Shown one piece after another: positions 22,621-34,000 of a DNA stretch of 64,000 nucleotides; the stretch's first letter is position 1, and the number at the start of each line of letters is the position of its first letter. Source of the DNA: Undaria pinnatifida. Lineage: Eukaryota; Sar; Phaeophyceae; Laminariales; Alariaceae. Where the stretch lies: positions 13,362,973 to 13,426,972 of the forward strand of contig JABAKD010000010.1 of assembly GCA_012845835.1 (NCBI GenBank), in the 5' to 3' direction. A program made the translations under genes and the position numbers. The notes below the pieces were generated by a model, which worked only from the letters and a program-made list of their open reading frames with translations, did no database searches and was not told the DNA's origin.

Positions 22621-23889
22621 TGGGAAGTGGTCACAGGCGGGACACCCCCATGTTTTTCGGTCATTTGAGGGTATAGTATAGGGGGAAAGCGCCCGCGGAA
22701 CGTTCCCGCGCTTGCCCCAAATTGCCTTATATTCAGTTCTGACGCGCTGGCAAGACACCCGCAGCCCATGCCGAGCTCGCGCGCCGTTTTTTTTTTTGGG
22801 GGGGGGCAGTATATTGGGGCTATCATATCGGGGCCGCGACGCAAGAGGGGGCAGAGTAATCCCCCGTTTTGACTACAACTTAGCGGGGTATGCCCCCAAA
22901 TCTGCTAGCGTTATGTGCTACCCCTTGTTATTTATCTACCGTCATGGTGTGGATAGTAGCTCTCTGGTTAGGCCAACGGACGAGAAAAGGCTGTACCAAC
23001 TTCTCTCCCGCGTGACAGCCCATTGCCTTCTTTTCTTCTTGACCGAATCACTGATGTATTCGTTATAATTTAGCCCTACCGCTAATCATTTCGTGTAAGT
23101 ATGGGATTGGATGTTTCTTTACCTCAGACTTTTTTGCTGAACACACACCATCGGCCGGGGACTTGAAGTCAACTTATTACATGCAGTAAACCAAGTTTTG
23201 TTTTAGACCCTTTCCCGCAGTAAAAGTCCCACCTGGTGCCGAACCTCATGTAAAAATTACACCTGGTATTTTATAGCTTACAGCAAACGATTCCCGAGAT
23301 AGAATGGTGTGCAATTATTGCCAGTCTGATCGTACATACGCGTTGTAGTGTTTCGGAAATTCTCCGACCAGCAGAAAACATGCCATACACTCGTAAAATG
23401 GCAACATGTTCACGATGAGAGTGGTATGGCGTACAACTCCGAAAAACACAGCACGCTCTCGACCCTTTTCTTTGTTCTGGCAGTTTTGGTGCCGGCATCT
23501 CAGTGGGCGGAACTGACTCTGAGGCGGTTTCGTAGTAATCAGTATTCGAAAGTATAATGGGGTTTTGATCAGTGTGTCTGCACCCGCTTTACGTGGCAGG
23601 CCTAGTGTGTTGGGGGTGGAAACTTCCGGTCGAGGGAGGGGATGACATGATTTTGTGCTTTACTGTAAAGTGTCTCAGTGGAATGTCTATTTTCAGGTAG
23701 GCCCTGGTAGTTTTGAGGAGAAGAAACGAGCTTAGCCGTGCTGCTGTTTACACGCGTATTTTTCGTTGACTATTGAGGCCCTAGGCGCCAGTCCCCAAAG
23801 GTCTACGGACTGTCTAACAATAGTTGTTGTGCTAGAATCCGCAGTTTTGACGCGAAGACGGGAAAAATGACGGTCCTTCTTGTGTCTGG
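22621..23889. other. No recognisable gene
   Basis: Short frames only. 22790-22806 is a T run then a G run. No repeat copy elsewhere in the window was noticed. Confidence 0.45.
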
Positions 23890-24035
23890 CGCGCTTGGGC
23901 GTGTTTGCACCGCTGCTTTGGCAACCAAGTGTAAGTTGACACACGACACATAAGTTAAATTGTGGAGAGCTTCAGCTTCGTTTTGTACCCATCCGCCGGA
24001 GGTAAAAATATGATGAAAGAAGAAGAAAAATAAAT
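23890..24035 (+). mobile_element. Diverged LINE 3' end, plus strand
   Basis: Reverse-complement relative of the 3' ends at 13867-14190 and 26004-26162: 'cgtgtgtc'-like block, 'catccgccggagg' at 23989-24001, then an A-rich stretch with GAA/GATGAAA units to about 24035. Similarity is roughly 70 percent by eye, so it is older than the other two copies. Confidence 0.55.
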
Positions 24036-24361
24036 TTGATGTTGTGGGGTTGGTTGAGTTTAGTCTCTGAGCGGACCCCGGAGCATGGTGCGTGCACGTC
24101 GCCCGGGTCTGGCCGCGAAGAGCGTGGGGGCTCTTCGCGACCTCCCTCGACTCTGCATAATAAGCGCCTTGTGCGCGTGGGAGGACACATGATGGATGAT
24201 CGTGAGCTGTTTCATTCGTTGATTCGTTGTAATTTATTATGTTGCGGTTTTTGTTGGTTGGTTTGTTTATCGTATAATACGAGTGTATCATTGTCCTGCT
24301 CTTGTCGGACAGACGATTGGTCGACTCCACCCGTCAACCCGTTCCACTCCCCTCTTGTTCT

Positions 24362-24890
24362 GTCGTGTCCTGTCCCGTCCTGTCGTGTCCTGTCCTGTCC
24401 TGTCCTGTCCTGTCCTGTCCTGTCCTGTCCTGTCCTGTCCTGTCCTGTCCTGTCCTGTCCTGTCCTGTCCTGTCCTGTCCTGTCCTGTCCTGTCCTGTCC
24501 TGTCCTGTCCTGTCCTGTCCTGTCCTGTCCTGTCCTGTCCTGTCCTGTCCTGTCCTGTCCTGTCCTGTCCTGTCCTGTCCTGTCCTGTCCTGTCCTGTCC
24601 TGTCCTGTCCTGTCCTGTCCTGTCCTGTCCTGTCCTGTCCTGTCCTGTCCTGTCCTGTCCTGTCCCGTCCCGTCCCGTCCCGTCCCGTCCCGTCCCGTCC
24701 CGTCCCGTCCCGTCCCGTCCCGTCCCGTCCCGTCCCGTCCCGTCCCGTCCCGTCCCGTCCCGTCCCGTCCCGTCCCGTCCCGTCCCGTCCCGTCCCGTCC
24801 CGTCCTGCCCTGCCCTGCCCTGCCCTGCCCTGCCCTGCCCTGCCCTGCCCTGCCCTGCCCTGTCCTGCCCCGTCCTGTCCTGTCCTGTAG
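24362..24890. repeat. Three-phase pentanucleotide array
   Basis: About 57 copies of TGTCC (to about 24665) change abruptly to about 27 copies of CGTCC (to about 24803) and then to about 11 copies of TGCCC, ending with mixed units near 24890. The three units differ by single transitions. Long frames on both strands of the array are translations of the repeat and are not genes. Confidence 0.97.
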
Positions 24891-25204
24891 TATTGTGGAC
24901 GGTGCAGCGTCAAGGCCCACGTGACGCGACCTGCGCACGCACGGCCAGGGTGAGCGGGGCGAGGAGGGGAAAGCATCATGGCTGATATTCTGAGTGAGTG
25001 GTGTCGCATTTCTGGGCGCGCGCGGGGGGGGGAGGGTGACAGCGTGGGTGGAGAGAGTGACTCAAGATGCGTGGTACGATATGGTAGTATTTGGCCTAAA
25101 CAGTTCTAGGCACCTTTTTTTTTTTGTTCAAAATGTTGCCGAATGACGGGGCTCTCGGAATGATTATGTGCGCAGTGCAGGTGTGGTTTAGGTTTTGTCA
25201 GGGC

Positions 25205-25500
25205 TTTTCACGGGTCGGGTCGGGTCGGGTCGGGTCGGGTCGGGTCGGGTCGGGTCAGCGACCCGACCCGACCCGTGAGAATTTCGAGACATCTTGACCC
25301 GACCCGACCCGACCCTGACCTGTGAGAATTTCGAGACGTCTTGACCCCACCCGACCCGACCCGCGAGATTTTGAAAGCCTCCTGACCCGACCCGACCCGA
25401 CCCGCGAAAGTTTGAAAATCTCCTGACCCGGCCCGACCCGACCCGCGAGGTTTTGAAATCCTCCTGACCCGACCCGACCCGACCCGCCACAATTCGGGTG
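25205..25500. repeat. GGGTC pentamers and 45-60-bp minisatellite, left block
   Basis: Eight or more GGGTC units are followed by about five units of the form (GACCC)n + 'gcgag' + 'attttgaaa' + 'ctcctt'-like. The matching block in similar orientation at the other end of the hAT-like element is 26838-27075. Confidence 0.9.
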
Positions 25501-25814
25501 ACCCGCGAGATGCGGGTTTCATGCGGGTCAAGTCGACTTGACCCGTGACATTTCTCACGGGTCAAAGTCGAAAAGTCGCGGGTCAAAGCATGTATACCTC
25601 GGTCAGTTGGTTGATCCTTGGTCCCTCGTTCTTTTCCCAGTATGTCGTGTTCTCTGGGTTTTTTACCGGCATTGTTTGCAGCTGGTGACCATGTCATGTT
25701 GTGTGCGCGCGAAAAATGGGCAAGAAACCGCAACCCGCATGCATGGGCATGCCCGTACCGCTAGACCACCGAGTCAACCGACGAGCGAGCCGACGAGCGA
25801 GCTAGTTGTAAGTT

Positions 25815-25999
25815 ATATGCAATCTCTGGCCCCGGCAAGCAGCCTCGCTGAGCCGCCTCCGGCAGCAAGCCCACAACTGGGGCGGTGGATCTGTCAGCAG
25901 GGGCTGCGATCCGCGAGGATGCGTTGTCTGCTGCTGTTGCTTGCTGCTGCCAGGCTGCTGCTGCTGCTGCTACTGCTTCGACGTCGACTGCTCTTGTTG

Positions 26000-26030
<31 letters not shown>

Positions 26031-26490
26031 CATCCTCCGGCGGATGGGGAAAAATAAAGCTTTAGCTCACCACACTTCCACGTATTTTCATACGCGTCGT
26101 GTGTCGATTTAACTCAGTTGCTTTCGCAGCCCAACGCTAGCTGGCGCACCCTTCGGGTCCTATTGTTGCTTTCTTACGTTTGGTCACATTTCGTACTGGT
26201 ATGATAATTCTCGAGCTAGCTACTACTACTGCTGTATCATCTATCTTTTATCTGTGCAGTCTCCAGTCCCCGCAAGCAGCCCAGCTGAGCCGCCTCCGGC
26301 AGCAAGCCCACAACTGGGGCGGTGGGTCTGTCAGGAGGGGCTGCGATCCGCGAGAATCCGGAGTTTGCTGCTGCTGCTTGCTGCTGCCAGTACTTGCTGC
26401 TGCCAGTGCTGCTGCTGCTGCTTCGACGATGACTGCTCTTCTTGCCTTTTTACGTTTGGTCACATTTCGTACTGGTATGACCGTAATATT
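25815..26490. repeat. Tandem duplication; first copy holds a LINE insertion
   Basis: 25815-26003 plus 26173-26220 align with 26258-26490 ('tgagccgcctccggcagca', 'cacaactggggcggtgg', CTG-rich tract, 'acgtttggtcacatttcgta'). The second copy lacks the LINE piece and so represents the empty site. Confidence 0.85.
26004..26162 (-). mobile_element. Short LINE 3' end with poly(A) and target duplication
   Basis: Minus-strand 3' end about 160 bp long, including an A run of about 27 after 'catccgccggaggatg'. It is flanked by the perfect direct repeat TTGTTGCTTT (25994-26003 and 26163-26172). The uninterrupted paralogue near 26435-26455 confirms the insertion. Confidence 0.88.
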
Positions 26491-26837
26491 ACTACTGTTG
26501 TTACGGCTTCAGCAGGTACGGGATTCGCGTCACACTGCTGTATGCCTTGGTACGAGTAGCTAGGGGTACTGCCTGGTGATTGTTCTGCATGCTGTGATGA
26601 CATTGTATGATCGGAGCATCGGCACGAGGGAGGCAGGAAGCGGAAATGTTTGTATTTTATTTGCGGACCCGCGGGCCCGATCCGCGGGGCGCCTGCACGG
26701 CATCAATGGCTCTCAGCTGTAAGTTTGAAAAAGGCGGATCCGCGGGCCAGATCCGTGGGTTTGAACCGCGGGTCAGCCCAAAACAACTCGCGGGTCATTA
26801 TGGCTTGACCCGCGAAGTGACCCGTATCTCGCGGGTC

Positions 26838-27075
26838 ATGACCCGACCCGACCCGCGAGATTTTGAAAACCTCTTGACCCGACCCGACCCGACCCGCGAG
26901 ATTTTGAAACCTCTTGACCCGACCCGACCCGACCCGCGAGATTTTGAAGCCTCTTGACCCGACCCGACCCGACCCGACCCGCGAGATTTTGAAAACCTCT
27001 TGACCCGACCCGACCCGACCCGACCCGCGAGATTTCGAAACCCCCTTGACCCGACCCGCGGGTCGGGTCATGACC
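26838..27075. repeat. GACCC minisatellite, right block
   Basis: Five to six units of (GACCC)3-5 + 'gcgagatttt/cgaaa' + 'acctcttg', about 45-55 bp each, ending just inside the right hAT-like end. Confidence 0.9.
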
Positions 27076-27097
27076 CGTGAAAAGCCCTGGGTTTTGT

Positions 27098-28072
27098 GTA
27101 CACGCAAAGTGTATGCATTTGATGGGGCAGATACGCGCGGTCATGCTCTCTCTGGGGGTGCGCTTGCTCTGGGCGAGGCCGTGATCCACAGCAGCAGATG
27201 CCTGGGTTGGGAATGAGTGGGGGGGGGGAATGGGGAGGTTAGAGGAGGGGCGTGCTCTTGACTGTCGGTTGGTTCGCGCAGCACCATGGCAGTGCGTGGT
27301 CGTATACGGCGACACTCGCGGCGCGAGAGAGCTGCGGAGCTGACGGAGCGACCATACCGACGGACCCGCTGCCGGAGTTATTTTTTCATAACATTCCAGT
27401 GTTTTTCACGGGGGGCCATCCGGCCCGTAGGCCGGGTCAGGAAATAATGCGTGTCGAGTCGGGTCGGGTCGATTCACGAGGTGTTTGAACTATCACGGAT
27501 CGGGTAGGATCGGGTTACCCTGAGCCTGCCCGACCCGTGAAAATGTACCCCCTGCCCTGGCCTTTACCCGCGAGTATTGGCCCGACTCGGGAAAAAAAGC
27601 CCTGGTGAAACTGTGATCGTCAGATTCGACTACGTCGATGACGAAACGTTGTGCCAGTATGAGATGATACCTACGAAATGTGATGCTGTGGCTTTCACCA
27701 GAAACGCGAGCTGGTGGATTTCCGTACCCTGTTGTCGACGGTGTGCGTTGGTAGAAAGCGCTACCATGGCACCTGCTGCTGGTGCTGCTCCTGCTGCTGT
27801 TCTTTAGGACGGCGTGCTTGAAAAATTAAGTAATCATTTCCTCGTTTTTTTTTGGGGGGGGGGAGTTTGGTGGTCCGGCAGGTCACGGTGGTTCGATCAC
27901 GCGCGAGTGGAAAAGGAGCCACTTTCTTTGTTGGTGCCGTCGTAAATTGGAACATTGCTTCCGCTCGTACTAAGTAACGAAGTCTTGTGTTGTCCCCCTG
28001 GTATTTTTTGCGCCCTGTGTGTTGCTCCCGTCTCCCCACGACTGTGAAACCTGTTTGCCGCGATGCGATGTC
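27098..28072. other. Upstream region of the TPR-like gene
   Basis: No convincing gene. 27399-27415 ('cagtgtttttcacgggg') and 27589-27605 ('gggaaaaaaagccctgg') resemble the ends of the hAT-like element at 25199 and face each other, but no matching 8-bp duplication is seen. 27770-27800 is a short CTG-type run and 27846-27864 a T/G run. No TATA-type signal stands out. Confidence 0.4.
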
Positions 28073-31000
28073 ATGGTAGAGGAAAGGGAGAAGGGCGTGA
28101 AACTGCTGTTCGATGTGTCGACCAATCTGTGCGTGGATGGGAACGAATGCGACGACTTAGACGAGGTGGACGACGGGGGGGGGGGTGAAGTTGAAGGAGA
28201 AGAGGGAGAGGACGATGGGGAGGAGGACGACGACGATGACGAGGAGGAGGAGGAGGACGACGACGACGACGACGAGCCTCCTCCGCCGATGACAGCGTCT
28301 TCGGGTTCAGAAGCCGAAGCGTCTCCGAAAGCCCGGAACGCAGTCGCCAAGGGCCCCGGGGCGACAAAGAAACCCGGGGCAACGGCGGCAAGGGCGGTGG
28401 CGGAGGGTGCCGGCAGCAGGGATGGCAATGGCGCAAAGAAAGCTGTCAAGATTCCCGCCACCGCTTCCGAGAAGATGAAGGCTCCGGCGGGGACGGGGGA
28501 GGAGGCGGAGTCGCAGCTGTGGACATCGTTCATCAAGTCCCGCAAGGGGAGCGACAAGGACATGCTCGGTGTGGTCCCCTTGAAGATGTGGGAGTCGTTT
28601 GAGAAGGAGGGCTGTATCCCGCGCGCAATGAAGCTCTGGTACACCAACAAGGTCGGCGGGCTATGGTGTTTTTGTCTCTGGTTTCTTCTGTTTATACTTA
28701 GCTTTTTTTGTTTCTTCTTTTTTGTTTTGTTTTTTTTCGCACTTTGTTTTTTCGTTTTTCCCCCACGTTTTTTGTTTTTTTGTTTGCTTTTTGACATTCT
28801 TATTTTTCGGGCTGGTCGGGATGGAAAGGGGATCGGGTGGTTTGTGACTTTTTGGTAAAACGTGTTCTCGGTTGCGATGGTGGTTTTGTTGTTGTTGTTG
28901 TTGCCGTTGTTGTTGTTGCCGTAATTGCTGCTGCTGTCGCTGTTTTGTTTTTTTCATTTTGCCTAGTCTATGAGTTCACTTGAAAGTTTTTTTTTTTGCG
29001 CGTGTGTCTTGTTCGGTGACACTCAAGCTTGTTAGTGTTTCCGCGCGTGCTGGTATCTGACGCCCCCTCCCCCCCCTCCCGGTCGCCTCCCTTCAACCTT
29101 CCGTCAAAAACTATCTTGATGACAAACGCTGACGACGCCTCCTCAGATTCTGCAAACCCGTTCGGTCCCTCGAGCGCTCATGGTGCCTAAGTTGCCGAAC
29201 GGTTTCCCCGAGTTCTGCCATTGGGTAGCGGAAGGACGCCACGGCATGTGCGGTAAGGGCAATGCTCGGATTTTTTTGTTAACGTGTCTTCATCCATTTT
29301 CGAAGCTCACCCGCGTTTTTGGGTACAACCTACTTGGAATTGATGTAGATTTTTTTCTGGTCGTGAAATGTTTTTGCCTTTTCCAAATGCTAAGGTTTCC
29401 CTAGTGTATTTCCGAGTGTTTTGTCTTCGTTTTGGGAGTGCAGTGCTAAAAGGGGTTCCCACTTCTGCTGTAGCGAGTTGTGGTGTTTAACGCAATGGTA
29501 TCCCACCGATAGTGGGTTAGCTCCTTTCGTTGAGAAGCGCCCCGTCGATCAGACCATGGTTTGGCCCCAAAAAGCGCTTCGGCGGGGATGCCCGACTTAA
29601 CGCGTTTACAAGTGGAAACCCGTTTCTTCCGACAAACTACGTTGAATTAGTATAGGGAGGGGTTTTGGGGCTCCAAAAGGGGTTAAGAGCTCCTCGGAAG
29701 GGGCAAAAGTGGCACCGTTCTTATCTCCGTACCGCTCTTATTTCAGCTTGTAGAATTGACAAGCCAAGTGGACCGTTCTTATATCCGTTTTCTCTCTTGT
29801 TTGTGGACGCTATTAATGCCTTTACAACTGGAAACCCTTTTAAGGGGAAATTACTTGAACTTAGTAGAGGAAGGGATTTTGGGGCTCTGAAGGGGTAATA
29901 ACCTCTTCTGGGGTTATAACCGCTTCTGACACGAAGCAGCCCGGGACGCAGGGTGGAGGGGGGGTGTGATGATCACTAGTGTGTTTACTATTACGGGGGA
30001 CCATAGTAAATAGGACCTACGGTACAGACAAAACGAATATATTTCCCTATTTTGACTAACAATATTTGGTCCTATTTACTATGGTCACCCGTAATAGTGT
30101 GTTCAAAGCACAACGGTAGGAGCTATACGACGCATGTACGCGCCGCATTCTCATACCTGGTACTATTTATAGTGCTGCCGCAGCCTTTTCTTAGACGGTT
30201 GATTGACACTATCGAAAATCTCTTATTTTTGATCGATATGGACGCGCCTCAAAAGGGTTTAAAGTCCATTTTCTCTTATCGCGGACCCTCTTGTCGTGGA
30301 CGCTCTTGAACTGAGTACCCCATTGTACCCGTGTCGTACCCCTATCGCCCCCAACCCTAAACCCGACCGCCCGTTCCACTCCACTCCATCCCCATCAACC
30401 CAGGCGGGCGGTTGAAACCCGGGTTTGAGCCGCTTGCGTTGGACCTTGTGGAGAAGGTCAAGCAGAAGGAGAAGGATGGCCGGGCACCGGCACCCGCCTT
30501 CTCCGCGGCTCCTGCGATGGAGGTGCGAGCTAGGAAAGGAGAGGCAGAGAGGGGAGGGAGGGGGTGTACTCGTTTGTTTTTTTTCCATGCATGGCCGCAG
30601 TTGTATGTATGACCGTTGCAACCCTCGCATCTCTACAACGCTGAAAGGGAGGAAGGAAGGGAGGGCGGCGAATTGTTATGGTTCAACGATTCCTCCTCGT
30701 GGAGAATGTATCTTCCTCACGGATGACGTGTGTACTGGCATTATTAGAACATACCAGATACCTGGTATATACTTGTAATCGTTTGTGTTTTTTCGACTCT
30801 TTTAGCCATGTCACTTCTCCTGAGTACGAGCGTGATGGTTGTGTTTTATGAACATGTTTTAAGTACGTCAGCGGTGAGTTCGATCAATTTAAGGGTCGAT
30901 ACTTTGCAAGCCGCGTGAGTATCCCTCCGGCGGCGCGTTTTTACAGATGTGATCTTATGGTTGCCTTTGTATCGGGTACCCCGGGTGTCTGGAGATGTCA

Positions 31001-34000
31001 GTTGTTCGGTGTTGAAAAAATTGATGTGGTCTGAGTATTTTGTGTCTGTGCCCCGAAAATCTTCCCTCTGCTACTTGTAGCCATCGAATTCTGGTAGTCA
31101 TGACTGCGGGCACTGGCGTCTCAACTATCGTCGAAAAATCGCGTTTTTTCGTATACCCGCCCCGCCCCCTTGCCCCGTCTTGAAGAGGGGGCGTTGTCAA
31201 TGGTCAAACGACTACGGCAAGCAACAAATTAGTACCCCTCGCCCCCCCCCCCCCCCCCCCCCAGCCTCGTAGGAATGCGGGGGTCTACGGCCACGCATAA
31301 TACCCTGGTATGTCTCGGTTAGGAGTAGGAATGGTACTCCGTCTTGAAAGGCATGCGTGTTCAATGGTCTAACGAATAAGGCAAGCAACAGATGAGTACC
31401 CCCGCCACCCACCTGCCCGTTCTCGAAGGGAGTCGTGTTCAATGGTCGAACGGCTAGGGCAAGCAAGAAACGAGTACCCCCCCCCCCTCTCGCGTTGGAG
31501 GGGTGAGAGGGTCTGTGATCGTAAGGACTACGGCCGTGCATGATACGTCTTTCTTAGGAGTAGGAGCCCTTCTTCAAATGGATGCAGTACTGCTGTACGT
31601 TATTGCTATTGATGATTTACTACTGTATATAATATGTTGCTGTTAATATTAACACTGACATATTATGAATAATAAAAACTGACTACCTTAGAATGAACGT
31701 ACGTTATAGTATTATAGTTGCTGCCATTGTTATTCATAATAATTTGGTGTTGATGTCCACCCTTGGCAACATCCACGGGAAATATATACCCCAGGTGTAT
31801 GTGTGATAATTTTCAAAGAGTAATACCAGGTACATGTGTAAAAGACGAGCGGCCGGTGTATAATGCAGCTTGCAAAGAGAAGCATCGACCCTTTAAGTTG
31901 ATCGAATTCGCAGCTGCCGTATTCATAATAGTGTTACCTGGTATAAAATTGCAAGGGCAAGCAACACATGATAACGACCCCCCGTCCACCCCGTCCACCC
32001 CCCTCGCCCCCCCCGCCGCTCCACAAAGGCGCGTAAGAAAGGACGGCGACTGAGAAAGGGTGGGGCCATGGCCAACGGGGCGGGTTTCGCCCAGAAGATG
32101 AAGAGCGCGCTCGCTGGGCTTGCGGGGGGGGGGAGCGACGACGACGACGACGATGGTGCTGGCGACGGTGGAGACGCCGCAGAGGGGAAGGCGGGGGGTG
32201 GTGGTGGTGGAGGGGGGGGTGCGGGTGGGGTTGGCCAGGCGAAGGCAGCGGGGCGGGCGGAGCGGGAAGGGGCACGGGTGGAGGCTGAAGTGCGTGTATG
32301 TCTTTTTCTGATTTCGTTTTTTTTTTTTTTTTTTTTTTTGCGGGATTAGTTTTCTTGTTTTCGCTTTTTGTGTGTTTTTTGTATGTTATCTTGTGTGTGT
32401 TTTTTTGTTTTTCTAATTGGCGGGGGGAGTCTATAAGTTGTGCGTGGATTTTATGTTTTTGGCTTTGTATTTCGTTGGTTTAAGTAAAAGTTTATGCGTT
32501 GTGTTCAAGTGAAATATATCTTGCTTTTGTGCTCGTGTCGTGTTTTTTTTTGTGAACGTGCACGCGTCGTTTTCTGACTGTTTTTTGTCTTGTTTTTACC
32601 TTGCAACCTTTGTGTTTGTGTGGATGCGTACGAATGTGTTTATTGTATTTAAGTGAAATGTGTCTTGTTTCTGTGCTTCGTTGTGTTTCTTTTTGTTTAC
32701 GCGGGTGAGTCGTCTTGTTTTCTTACTTTTGTTTTTTCCTTTGCAATCTCTGTGTTTGTGTGGATGCGCTTCGAATATATAACTTTTGTATTTTTGTGTT
32801 TTAAGTGGATATATATATGTATTGTGTGCGTTTCGGCGTGTATTTGGGTGTACAGTGTTTGGGTATGTTTAGGTGTGAGTTTCCGTACGATTGAAAGCGT
32901 TTGTATAGTGTTTTACCGGTATGCGTCAAACCCTTTTTTCGTGCACGCATTCCTTAACACACACCCCTCCCCCCTCCCCTCCCCCCGCTCCTCCCCCCCT
33001 CCTTTACTCAGGTGGGTCGGGTTGTACGGGAGCCGGTGGCTGGAGATGAGGGCCTGGGTGACGAGGCGGACGTGCTGGGGGCCGGTTTTGCAGACTTGAA
33101 GATTCCGGAGGGCACACTTGCGATGATCGGGAATCTCAAGAGGGCGAAAGCGCTCAGGCGGCGGAGCAACAGACAGTCGGAGTTGCTAGAGATCACGGTG
33201 AGTGATTGGGAGGGAGGAAGGGCAGGGGTCGGGGCGGGGCGGGTTGTCTCGCTATTGGATGGCGTTGCAGTAGTTGATCGTGTTTGTGAGGACGTGTTCT
33301 TCTGTCCTTGAGTTACTTTTCGTACGTATATACTTGTTTTTGTATGTCTTGCTCATCATGGCTTGACTTGGCTAACATTTTCCTTGCCTTGCCTTGCCTT
33401 GCCTTGCCTTGCCTTGCCTTGGAGCAAACGAATTGCCTCTTCCCTGGCTCCCTCCGTTCCTCCCTCATTCTCCAATTAGCATCCCCTTACTCTGCCGTTC
33501 TCTGTATGTCTTTCTGCCTCCCTCTCTATCTAAAGCTGGAGAGATCCTTGGCCCGCCTCGCCCGCATGGAGACCCAGTACCGCGCCCTTGTCGCTGAGAC
33601 GACCGGACGCGAGTGCACCCTGGAAGTGGCCATCAGCCTCGCCCTCCCGCTCATCGAGGACGGGTTTTCGTACATGAGCGAAGGCGAGCACGGGAAGGCG
33701 CTGGGCGCCTACGGCGACGCCATCAAGGTGAGGAAATTTGTTGTTGTTGTTGTTGGTTAGCTGGTACCAGGTACCAGGTATGATTTTTGTCTTCCCCCCC
33801 AAAAATAATTGAACTTGAAAATATTTCATTTTATTTTTGCATGTGAATTTCACCGGTAAAACAAAATTCGTGGGCCCGAAGACAGAATATAATTAATGTA
33901 GCATATTAGGATTTGCATTTTATAAAAGAACATTTCAAGGACGTCAGCCGTGAGTTCGACGAATTTCAGGTCAATACTCATCTTTGCAAGCTGCGTTGTC

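Larger units (their letters stand above)
25199..27089. mobile_element. hAT-like non-autonomous element, 1891 bp
   Basis: Inverted ends CAGGGCTTTTCACGGGTC (25199-25216) and its exact complement (27072-27089) are flanked by a perfect 8-bp direct repeat GGTTTTGT (25191-25198 and 27090-27097). Eight-bp duplications and a CAGGG start are typical of the hAT superfamily. The interior holds GGGTC pentamers, two minisatellite blocks, a duplicated unique block and a LINE insertion. No transposase is recognisable. Confidence 0.85.

Noticed and set aside
24036-25009. Very long open frames on both strands over the pentamer array
   Set aside because: A 5-bp repeat without stop triplets is open in several frames by construction; all are VLSCP- or TGQDR-type translations.
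27399-27605. Complete second hAT-like element
   Set aside because: The two ends face each other, but flanking octamers do not match and the left end differs at key bases.
28019-28072. Extension of exon 1 upstream of the ATG at 28073
   Set aside because: The upstream frame has no ATG; it opens with GTG, unlikely as a nuclear start codon.
28661-28957. Lys/Gln-rich reverse-strand frames
   Set aside because: They are complements of the T-rich intron 1 of the host gene.
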